From Ricinus communis (taxonomy: Eukaryota > Streptophyta > Magnoliopsida > Malpighiales > Euphorbiaceae): 64,000 nucleotides of DNA. The position numbers and the translations under genes were made by a program. The stretch spans positions 14,188,216-14,252,215 of the forward strand of contig NC_063261.1 of the NCBI RefSeq assembly GCF_019578655.1, given 5' to 3'. This document shows, piece after piece, positions 9,754-20,400 of the stretch (positions are counted from its first letter, which is position 1; every line of letters starts with the position of its first letter). The notes below the pieces were generated by a model. It was given only the letters and a program-made list of their open reading frames with translations, was not told the DNA's origin and did not search any database.

Positions 9754-11796
9754 ATGGCAACGACTGAAGGAGCCCAATACATCAAGCCATTCTTTGACGG
9801 ATCTGATTACACTTTTTGAAAATTTCTTATGGAAATACACTTGGATTTCTATGGCATTGAAGTGTGGGATTATCCAATGAAGATATGGAAAGCTCCCATC
9901 GAAATAAAGAATGGGGAAGAAAGGATTCTCCCTAGAGAAGAATGGGTTGATGCCCATAAGAAGCATAGCCACAAGAACAAGCAAGCAATGGCTATACTTG
10001 TGAGTTGTCTCTCTAGAGAAGAGTGTGGGAGGGTGCAACATTGCACCATGGCTCATCAAATTTGGACTACCTTGGAGAACTACCATGAAGGCATAAAACA
10101 AGTAAAATGAAGGAAAATCCAGATGTACGTCATCGAGTATGAAATGTTCAAGATGAAGCCTAACGAGTTTGTCATTGATATGACAAATAGACTTCTCACC
10201 ATCATCAATAATATGAGAAATCTTGGAAAGTACTATGAGCTAGTTGACATCAATAACAAAATCCTTAAGAGCCTTCCTTTGGATAAGTATGATGCTAGAG
10301 TGGCTAGCATTGAAGAAGTAAATGATGACTTAGGAAAAGTTCCTATGGATGTGCTTATAGGTAAGCTTCTAACTCATGAGATGTCTCTTATGAGGGATGA
10401 AGTAGATAGAGATTGTGGGAAGAAGAAAACCTTAGCTCTCAAAACTAGCACTAGAGCTCAAGATGCAATTAACATTCCAAGTGACGATGAAGAACAAAGG
10501 GAAGCTCTAAATGAGAGTGATAATATGGCACTCGTAACCAAGCATTTTAAAAGGAAACTTGAAGCAAAGAGAAGAAGAAGCAACAAGCCCTTCATAAGCA
10601 AAAAGACCTTCTCCAAATCAAGAACAAGTAAGGACAAGAAGGAAGAAGTCACTTGCTATAAGTGTGGGAAGCAAGAGCATATCAAACCGGATTGTCCAAA
10701 GTACTTGAAGAGGAAGAAAGGAGACAGAAAAAATAAAAAGTCTTTAGAGGCTACTTGGAGTGATGCATCTTCATCCTCCAACATTGAAAGTGAAAGAGAA
10801 GATGAGGTAAATCTTTGCTTCATAGCCAATATGGAAAAATCCTAAGAGGTATGTTCCACTTCTCATTCATGTAATTCTTCTTCTTCATATTCATCTTCTC
10901 ATTCTTTTGGTGATGATTTGTTGGATGATGAGGATGAGCTTTTGCAAAACATGCTTTCAAAATTAAATTTTTATAAAAATAAATGTTCTTGCTTGGAGGA
11001 AAACCTTAAAATTTTAAAGAATGAAATTGCCTCCTTAAAAACCTCTAATGATGACCTAAGGAAATCATTGGATGATGTTTCAAAAGAAAAGCTTTTTAAA
11101 GAAAAAAAACTCTTTAAAAAATGAAGTTGAAGAATTTAGAAACTCAATTTCAAAGTTTCACAAAGGGAATGAGTCTCTTGACACCCTAATTGTGTCTCAA
11201 AGACCTCCCCTTGTGAGACATTGACTTGGGTTCAAAAGTGCTTCATCATCCTCATCTCATAATGCAATTTTTGTTAAAGCCACTCAATCTCAAGTATTAG
11301 AAAGAAACTCAAATGAAGTTTCAAAAAGCAATACACACACTAAACCTTCCATTCAAAAGAAAGGGAAATGTGCACATTTTCCCAAGGCTAAGCCAAGAGG
11401 AATAAAGCATGTATATGTGTACAAGAACATAAATTTTGGTAAACCTTATTCATGCATGTGTGATAGCAATCATATAAGGTCCAAACCTCAAGCAAAAGTG
11501 GCTAAAAAAACCAACTCTAACTCTATAAGGAATCCTAAGGTCACTTGTCACTATTGTATGAGAATTGGACACATAAACGTAAAATGCAAGATAAGAAAAA
11601 TACATCTTTTCATGAGTGAGTCTTTCAATGCTAACCCCAAAGGACCCAACTTTGTTTGGGTACTAAAACCAAGTGCATTTGACTCCTTCTGTAGGTGTGT
11701 CTTAAATCCACAGGCACAAATCTTTGGTATGTTGATAGTGGATGTTCAAAGCACATGACAAGTGACAGTAGTCTTTCCGTAGATGTCAAGGACTAC
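9754..11796 (+). pseudogene. copia-B gag and protease start, copy 1
   Basis: A broken gag-pro region starting at ATG 9754 (MATTEGAQYIKPFFDGSDYTF). The UBN2/gag core spans about 9829-10420 (EIHLDFYGIEVWDYP, then WTTLENYHEG, MFKMKPNEFV, LGKVPMDVLIGKLLTHEM). A Lys/Arg-rich linker leads to zinc knuckle 1 near 10652-10700 (CYKCGKQEHIKPDC). A Ser/acidic stretch and a Lys/Glu/Leu-rich probable coiled coil (10918-11124) follow, then zinc knuckle 2 near 11542-11585 (CHYCMRIGHINVKC). The protease active-site region WYVDSGCSKHMTSD lies at about 11725-11766. Defects include TGA replacing Trp after YTF, a TGA after KQVK shared by all copies, a stop before the Ser-rich region and a frameshift at the A-run near 11102. 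Nothing downstream of the protease start remains. The overall design resembles SIRE/Maximus-type gag. Confidence 0.85.
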
Positions 11797-13300
11797 TTGC
11801 TCAAAAACAGTTAATGAACTAAAATCCAGAACAGCAAGATCATAACTTGCTCAAAAACAGTTAATGAAATAAAATCCAAAACAACAACATTACAGATAAC
11901 CACCCAAAATCAAAATGTTCTGATGTTCATGGTTTCCAAATAGGTCTTGTAGAATTCGATATCCTCTTTCATCTTATTATGCAAGTCATTCGAGCTCACA
12001 GCAGGACTGCCATTCCGTTAAAGACCTCTTGATTTAAATGTGCCATTAATGTGGTCCCTTTGAAGAATCAAGTCTTTTGGTGTAAGAGGTTTCTTTGGTC
12101 TTGCAACTGTTATAGGATTCACAGTCTTGTCAGCTGTAGGTTTCTCCACCCCACCATACAAATGCTTTGGTAATTGTGTTGTAGATTACAACAATGGCAT
12201 TAAATTTATCAATAAATGACAGAACATAACCATGTAATTGTGTTGTAGCTCTGCAACTCTAGTTCTCATATTAATATAACAATCTGCTCCTTTGCTATTC
12301 ATTTTTGTATTCCTTCATTTTGGTTGTGAATAATATTGTTTATCAGAATTCACAACTCCTGCATTCCTTTGAGGTTCAGGCTATATAAGCTTGCAGTAGT
12401 GAAATAACTAGGGCTTAAGCAAAATTCAGTAGCTGATGGTCTCTCCCTGATGAATCCAAACTCATAAGGTGTGTTGTCCTTTCCTTTGCCCTGCTCATCA
12501 TACAAACCAGTTGGACTTGATCTCTTCTCCTTTGCCTGCTTTGATTTATAAAATTCCTTAAGTAAATCAACACTGCTCACATCATACAATTCAGTTGAAC
12601 TAGATCCTTTCTCCTTTGCCAGTTTACATTTTGATGTTTTTGCTGCCTCATTAACTTCACTACTGTCAGTTTTTGCTTCTTCTTGTTTTTTCTTACTTTA
12701 ATCTTACAAAGAAAAAGAAACAATTAAAAACCAATTATCATAAAGTGAACGTAAATTATTAGAAACATGTTGCTTTAAGTACCTGGATTTCTGCTATCCT
12801 TTTAGGAAAACTCCTAACATTATGGCCAGCTTCTTTGCAAACTCCACAGGTCAATGATCCTCCCAACCCTAGATAACTTTCATCTCTTCTTTACCTCTTC
12901 TTTGTCCTCCCTCCTATTTTTCTTGGGGTGTCTTGGCATTCTTTTTGAACACAGGAGGTTCAATTCTCTTTAAACTAGTGTGCCATATAGTTTTCAGGAT
13001 GATCACTTTTGTAGTACATGGCACAGGCTTCATGTTGATAGGGAATTCCTATCAAGTCCCACTATCTAAAGTGCAACTTCTTTGTTCAATGTTGATTGTA
13101 TGCTTATCTTCTTTATCCATGACATTTGATATCTCATAGCCTATGTCTCATTCCATTTCATAAACCACCTAAAAAACTTCTCCTTATTCTTCTCTAATAT
13201 TTTCATGGACCTAGGAGACTGATCACATATCCAACTCTTAACAGATTGTCTCTTATTCAATAGTCTATTCATAACATGCAATCTTATATCTTCCAACATT
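11797..13300 (-). pseudogene. MULE (MuDR) transposase C-terminal remnant, copy 1
   Basis: Read on the minus strand from about 13300 down. A segment typical of MULE transposases (MLEDIRLHVMNRLLNKRQ, then KFFRWFMKW) leads into a SWIM zinc finger around 13000-13080. The SWIM core shows as GIPYQHEACAMYY-like sequence here and as GIPCQHAACAMYY in copy 3. A zinc knuckle at about 12835-12795 reads CGVCKEAGHNV. A low-complexity tail follows (LLKEFYKSKQAKEKRSS, 12589-12350). The catalytic DDE/MULE domain is absent and stops and frameshifts break the rest, so it is inactive. A ~50-bp direct repeat (11797 and 11847) sits at the junction with copia-B. No terminal inverted repeats were identified. Confidence 0.75.
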
Positions 13301-14878
13301 GATATAATATATTATTTTAAATATCAATATATATCGTTTAATTTAAGTAATTTAATTTAATGTAAAAAATTAATTTTTTTATTTTTTTACTGTATTTCTA
13401 GATAGAGTGTAACTTACTATCTTATTTTTATAAAAAATAGGGCTAATTTAAGCTAAATATGTAAAGATTGGGCTAAAATGTTTATAAATTGAGAAAATGA
13501 CTAAGTTGAAGTCAAGCAATAAAATTAATGGCCAAATTGGACTTTATTCCTTTTTTATTCCATAGCAACGAAAACACTTGTTATTTCAGATGCATTTTAT
13601 ATTAAAAAAAAAATTATCCTTTTAGAAATAGTATAGTAAAAAAAAGGCTAGTTTAGTGTTTTAATCGAAAACATGTAAATGGATTAAATAATTTTTTGTA
13701 AATTCTTTTTTATTTAAATATGCATCTAGCCCAAATTCTCGCTCTTAATATTGATGTGTGATATTCTAAAATATTTTACAGAATATTTTTAAAATAACAT
13801 ATTGACTAATAATATTTTTTTAAAGAAAATTTTTTTGACAGTAAAAATGATATTTTTTTAGCTCTTTTTAGAATATTTATGTAAAAATTCAAAAAAAAAA
13901 AAGGACAAGCCATGGTGAAAATAACGGTGGAGGCCCTCAAAAATAATGAATGTTTTAAATTATTGAAATTATAGCATGTGAGGATTTATTATTAATGATA
14001 ATTGTGTGACTTATAGCAAATGTTCTATTAGTTAATGATAATAGATTGTGAATTAGGAATAAAACACGTTTAACAATATTGGTATGTTTAGGAATTATTA
14101 ATAATAATGATTTTATATTTTATATTTATATTTATATGCATTTTATTTAGCCTCTCAAAATTTTTATATTAATATTTCATTACAATTTATTAAATAATTT
14201 ATTTTAAATTTAAATAAATAATATTTTTAGTGAGTATTAAATATAAATCAATATAATATAATTAATTTCTCATTAATTTTAATAATAGTTGAAATAGAAA
14301 AAAAAAATTATATGCCCCAACTAAAGTGTTGGTATTATATTAAACAAAAAAGAGAGAAATTACCCTGCTTCTATTCCACCACTTGTGTGTAGAGAAAGTT
14401 AACATCCCTTGCCACATCTCTTAAAGACTACCTTAAATTTTTAAATTATCTTAAATTATTAATTTATCCTAAAGTGAGAAAAGTCAAAAAAAATTAAGAA
14501 TATTTTATTATTTTTTCTTTTTCTTTTTCTCATTTTTTAAGAGATATTTTTTTTCTTTATTTATTCTCTCTCTTTTTTATATTAATAAAAAAATTGACTA
14601 AAGAGTGAAATAAAATGTTATTAAAACACACATGAATTTCACTATAAATATAAATAGAGAGTTAATTATTTATAATTAATAAAGAGTGTCCTAAGAATCT
14701 TGGATCTCTTTTTTTTTTTTCTCCTCTTGTGCTCTCATCAGAATTGATATGCAAATCACTTCACTCGATCAATTCATTTCATAATTGAAAAAAAATAATA
14801 AATAATTAAAAAATAACTAGAAAGCAACTTAAAAACAACTTTAATAAAAAATAATTAAAAAATAACTCGATCAATTCA
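13301..14878. repeat. AT-rich spacer T, copy 1
   Basis: Very AT-rich DNA without a reading frame, matching 34487-36060 and 44279-45830. It starts at the end of the MULE remnant. It ends with a ~40-bp direct repeat containing ACTCGATCAATTCATTTCA (14761 and 14864), after which kinase-locus sequence begins. Relative to copy 3 it lacks about 1.15 kb (45830-46985). Confidence 0.75.
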
Positions 14879-14879
14879 T

Positions 14880-15967
14880 TTCAAAAGTATCTTTAATATT
14901 TTCTAACGGTTCCTTCAGAAATAGAAGTTTTTGAAACCCTTACACCACTCTTCTCCTACCCATTTCATTCGACTCATTACCACCAGCACCACCGGGTTAT
15001 TTAACCCAGTATTTGCGAGTTATCAAGTTTCATGACTGAGCCGCTTCTCTCTTCGATTCAGCCCGAATGGATTCGTCCTAAGACAATGCCCATCTAACTT
15101 AGCCAAATCTGATTTTTGGAAATTGTCTGGTGCTAAAAGTCTATCTTTATTGTTACAGGTTGTGGTTTATCTCTTCAAATGGGGACTGATTTAGTTTGAT
15201 TAGTAATTGTAAAGTGGTTTTTGCTTTGTCATTTTGACTAATTGCACTCTTTGCATTTTTATTTGGTATTTTTTTTGTTGGATCATTTTTTTTATGTAAT
15301 TAATGGTTAAAAGAGTGTTTAATGATATTAGTTTTGTTTTTGTTGCTCTGTCATCTGGCTTCACGGCTTAACAATGAAGGTAATAGCCTTTATTCTTCGT
15401 AATCCGACATGAATTTTACTATGTAATTATTATTATTAAACTGATTTTTGGTTTTGTTCTGATATAAGTTGTTGTTATTGCAAAGCATGGTGAAAAAACA
15501 TGGATGTTGATATAAAGTCAATGTTCTATTTAATGAAGAGTATCGATGTTAAAAGCAGAATGTTGCTACTTCAGGAATCTATGTTGATAAAAAGATCAAT
15601 TGGTGGTTTGTATGGTGGCTTTGGTGTAGTACTGTTAGTGGTACTTAAGAAATTAGAAAGAAAGGAAAGGAATAAGAGCACACATATGGGTTGTCTCTGT
15701 ATTTTTTTCTAATACTTGCGCTGTTTTTTTTTTCTTCTTCTTTTTAAGAGAAAAGGGTTAGGAGGGGAGATCATTGTCTACTGCTGCATGAAATCACTTT
15801 CCTTGTATCAGCAGAAAAATAAGAGAGACTGCACTGTTAAATTACAGAGTTTAGACATAGACTATAGTTTAGCCAATTTTGTGTTAAATTGGACCAAAAT
15901 ATACTTAAAAGTGATTTTAATTTCATTTAAGGTGGAGATTCTGTTCTTTGATTAATCTAATATGCAG
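14880..15967 (+). pseudogene. kinase-locus upstream region, copy 1
   Basis: Upstream and intron-like part of the SnRK2-like pseudogene, near-identical to 46985-48086. It has mixed-composition stretches, such as a short ATG frame at 15031 (MTEPLLSSIQPEWIRPKTMP) ending in a stop, and T-rich intron-like sequence. I could not find the kinase glycine loop or catalytic lysine here, although the copies are well conserved. A frame at 15500-15712 has no recognisable domain. Confidence 0.5.
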
Positions 15968-16504
15968 TATTCAATTTGGTTTGAGATTGATAAGAATATG
16001 GCAAGGGAGATCATAAATGACAGGTCACTTGCTTCAAGGTGGTTTGTCTTTGACACTTTCTTTCTTGTTCTTTTTTTTTTTTCCAAAAGTTCTAGTTTTT
16101 GCATAGGTGTTTATCAAAATAGGATTAACTTAATTTCTGGATATAAAATAGTGGGCTTTTATGTGATTGCAGGTGGTTTTGACACCAAGCCGTCTAGCTA
16201 TGGAGTATGCTGCTGGAGGAGAGCTGTTTGAGCAAATCTGCGATATTGAAAGATTCAGCAAAGGTAAGATTTTTATGTCTCTTTTCAACTTCAATTTTTG
16301 GAATATGAATACACTAAGTAGAGTAGTAACTTTGTACAAATCGAGGCAAAAACTTGAGAAATGATTTAGCTCAAATTACTTTTTTATTGTCTGCAAAACT
16401 TGTCTTTTCTTTTGCGTTGCATGCTGGATACTTCTTCCAACAACTTATTTCTGGAGTCAGCTATTAATGTTCCCTAGATCAGATAACATTTTGCTTTTTG
16501 ATGG
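15968..16504 (+). pseudogene. SnRK2-like protein kinase pseudogene, copy 1
   Basis: Three decayed exons of a plant SnRK2-type Ser/Thr kinase. Exon A (15968-16038) follows a TATGCAG acceptor and gives EIDKNMAREIINDRSL, matching the alpha-C helix region, but stops short of the usual following segment. Exon B (16173-16263) lies between TTGCAG and GTAAGA and gives [20 protein letters not shown] then QICDIERFSK; compared with the family it lacks two residues before [11 protein letters not shown]. Exon C (about 16423-16504) gives [12 protein letters not shown], then a TAA stop where the Cys-His of the family should come, then a scrambled remainder up to a LLFDG-like end. The glycine loop, HRDLK, DFG and the C-lobe are absent. 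The intact family acts in ABA and osmotic-stress signalling; this copy cannot make a kinase. Confidence 0.85.
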
Positions 16505-17490
16505 ATAGGGAAATTGGTCTATATTATTTATTTGTTCTGTTCTAATTATATGCAACAGATATGTCATAAATCAATCAACAATACATATGTTTTTTTGTTA
16601 CATGTATCGAATGAAGAAAAAGAAGCTATTATGAAAGTGGAACCTAATTTGCATATTTACTCTAGCAAAGACCTAGACATATAAGCCCTTTATATTTTAT
16701 TCAATTTGCTTTACATGGGTCATTTTGCCTTTTGAAGTAAAGTATGCAATGTAGTCATTTGATCATTCCATGGTGTTGTTAAAAAATTTACTTAAGTTAA
16801 TGTTCTTAAGGAACTTGGATCTCTCTTGTTTACTTTAAGATTTTGTATGATGAGGGAGAATATTTAAAAGAAGTTCATGAAAAAATTGATAAGTTAATAA
16901 AATGTCGGATAATTTTAAGTTCAGGTTCTATAAAATGTTGTTCAATAGGAAATTAATTGCATTCTTGTTTGAACTGTGTTGCTCGATGTGGCTCTTTGGA
17001 GATTATTAGTCTTGTTGGGTTTTCTTTTCAAAGCAATATCATTTTATAATATGCAGTTTTGAAGTCTGACTTTTCAAAACTTTCTTGTTTCATCCTGGAA
17101 AAGTTTCTTCTTTCTATTGTTGCAGTGATGATGGTTGGTTTTGCATCGGTCATATTAAAGTAGCTTTAGTATGTTATGTTCTTAAACTATTATTATATTC
17201 TTGGTCACAACTCTTCAATAAAACTTGCATATATAGTCAATTTGCTAGAAATCAGAAGCTTCTTTTTCTTGTCTCAAAAATAAGCACCTAAAGGCATTGT
17301 CTAAGAACTAACAACACCTTCAGCCTGTTGGTGCCTCTTTGATAAAAAAAATGATAATGTGCTTTTAAATTATCAAATTGTCAACACTAGCAAAGACTTT
17401 TAAGTAGTTAGTTAGGATTCATTGAATTTACTGATTGCATAATTGATTTGGATGCTAAGTACTTATATTTTCTATTATGCAAGGGTTGTC
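16505..17490. repeat. kinase-locus downstream segment, copy 1
   Basis: Non-coding continuation of the pseudogene, matching 97-827 and 48625-49346. It joins the satellite array at GGTTGTC (17484-17490), where a 174-bp deletion relative to copy 0 has occurred. No exon was recognised; the frame at 17085-17291 is treated as chance. Confidence 0.7.
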
Positions 17491-20400
17491 ACTCAATGAG
17501 TTCACATGTGCATTTGTCATGCATCATAGAGTCACATCTAAGTCATTCATTGTCATGTATGAAGGTTGTATATTAGTTTGACATTTATGGACACAAGAAC
17601 ATTAGTTTCAAAATAATAATTAAAAAAATGAAATCAAATGATTGTTAAAAACTCAATCATTTTACAGTCCATATTGAAGATGAATTTGAAAAAGACATGA
17701 AATATGAATGAACAATTTTAGATATAACTCGAGATATATTAAAGTCCAAGTTGTCAGTCAATCAGTCGCATATGCATTGGTCCTGCATCAAAGTCACATA
17801 TAAGTCATGCATTATCAAGTACTAAGGTCATATATTAGGATGACACATTGGATACAAGGACATTAGTTCCAATATAATAATATAAGAAAACAAAATGAAT
17901 GATTGTGCAAAATAACATCATTTTAGCGTTCAAATTGTTAAAAATAAATTTTATAAGGACATGAAATGTGAATGAACAATTTTGGACATAACCTGAGATA
18001 GATCAAAGTCCTAGGTAAGTAATATTTAAGTATGAAATGGACAACACATCAAGGTGCAAGGAAGGAGTATAACATTAAGATCTTGATGTATACGAGCACA
18101 TATTAAGTTTAATATCTATTATTTGGGTCCCATCCAACTTGCTGTATAAGTGTCTTTAGAGCAATAAAACTTGAGAATAACGATAAGTTTGTGAGTTGAT
18201 ACTTAAATTACCTTACTGCATGATTATTATTAATTTTTTGATGATAATTATTATTATTATTATTACTGTTGTTGTAGTTGTAGTTGTTATTATTATTACT
18301 ACTATTACTACTACTACTATTTCTACTACTATATTGCCATGAGTATTATTAAGCTATAATTGATATTGTATTATACGATGTGAAATAATGTGATGATGTT
18401 TGGTTTAGTATATGCTAGAATTACTTCTGAAATCAAAGTAGAAGTTTAGTAATAAGAGCCTAGGTTTATAATAATCAGTCAAGCGACTTGGTAAGTACAC
18501 AATTCTTGATTGTCTTTTATTAATTTCTTTTATTTGTACATGATAAGTCACTTACTAGTGATGAAGGTTTTGCATTTATTAAATTTTACAAATTGGGAAT
18601 GCTTTTTGGCAATCGGTCTTTAGTTTCAATATATCATAATAATTCAGTTTGATAAAGATAAAAAGGATTTGATAATAGTTTTAGAAGTAAATTTTGAAAT
18701 TTGAATGTTTTATGAACTTTATTATTTTGAAACTTCATGATTGTGGCCAAGTTGTCAGCCAATGAGTGGCATATGCATTGGTCATGCATCATAGTCATAT
18801 ATAAGTCATGACACATTAGACAGAATGACATTATTTCCAAAATAATAATATAAGAAAATGAAATGAAATGTTTGTGAAAATAAAATCATTTTATAGTTCA
18901 TGTTGTTAAAAATGAACTTTATAAGGATATGGATGATGATCAAACAATTTTGGGTATTAATCTGAAATTGATCAAATTCCTCTAGGTAAGTTATATTTAA
19001 CTATGAAATGGTCAATGCATCAAGGTGCAAGGAAGGAATACAACATCAAGATCTTGATGTATACAAACACTTACTAATTTTGATTTCCATTTATTTAGGT
19101 CCCATTCGACTCGCTGCACAAGAGTTTGAAAGCTATAAAACTTAAGGATAATGAGAAGTTTGTGAGTTCATACTCACCTTACTGCATGATATTATTATTG
19201 CTTTCATTATTATTATTTCTACTACTACTACTACAACTGCTACAATTACTACTATTTCTACTATGACTGTGTTGCTATGAGTATTGTTAAGATATATTGG
19301 TTGTTGTATTATATGATTTGAAATAATGTGATAATGTTTATTTTAGTATTTGCTAGAATTACATCCAATATGAAAATAGTGGTTTTGTATTAGGAGGCTA
19401 GGTTCATAATAACCAGTTAAACGACTCGGTAAGTATACAATTCTTGATTTTTTTTGTTAATTTCTTTTATTTGTACATGACAAGTGAGTTACTGGTGATG
19501 GAAGTTTTGAATGTATTAAATTTTACAAATTGAAAATATTTTTTGGCAATTGCGGCTTTAGTTTTAATATACTATAATAAATAAGTTTGATAAAGGTAAA
19601 AAGAATTTGATGATATTTTAGAGGGGCATTTTGAAATTTGAATTTTCTTATGAATTATGTTATTTTGGAACTTCATTCTTATGTCCAAGTTGTCAATCAC
19701 TGAGTCGCATATGTATTAGTCATGCATTATAGTCACAAATAAGTCACGCATTGTCAAGTAATAAAGTCATCCATTAACATCACAATTTGGACACAAGGAT
19801 ATTATTTTCAAAATAATAATATAAGAAAATGAAATGAAATGTTTATGAAAAATAAAATCATTTTAAAATCATATTATTAACAATGAACTTTATAAAGACA
19901 TGAAAGCGGAATAAACAATTTTCGATATAATTTGAGATTTATCAAACTACTCTTTGTAAGTTATTCCTAAGTATGAAATAGACAATACATCAAGGTACAA
20001 AGAATAAGTACAACATCAAGATCTTAATGTATAACAGCGCATACTAATTTTGCTTTCTATTTATTTAGATCCCATCCAACTCACTCCACAACAGTTTTGA
20101 ACGCTATGCAACTTGAGGATAACAATAAGTTTGTAAGTTGACACTTAAGTTACCTTAATATATGATTTTTATTATTGCTTTCATAATTATTATTATTATT
20201 ATTATTAGTGTTATTATTCTTACTACTATGAATGTGTTGCTATGAGTATTGTTAAGATATGGTTGTTGTTTTATTATATGATTTGAAATAATGTGATAAT
20301 GTTTGTTTTAGTATTTGTTAGAATTATATCCAGTATGAAAATAGTGGTTTTGTACTAGGAGGCTAGGTTCATAATAACCAGTTAAACGACTCGGTAAGTA

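Noticed and set aside
9733..10101. 122-codon minus-strand open frame (and equivalents at 33226-33651 and 40619-41191)
   Set aside because: It is the antisense shadow of the copia-B gag, which has clear family motifs on the plus strand.
12933..13139. Plus-strand frame over the MULE remnant (also 34043-34327 and 43910-44140)
   Set aside because: The minus strand carries recognisable SWIM and zinc-knuckle motifs, so the plus frames are shadows.
15500..15955. Short plus-strand frames upstream of the kinase pseudoexons
   Set aside because: No kinase glycine loop or lysine motif is present. They lie in intron-like sequence with long T-runs, so I did not call them exons.
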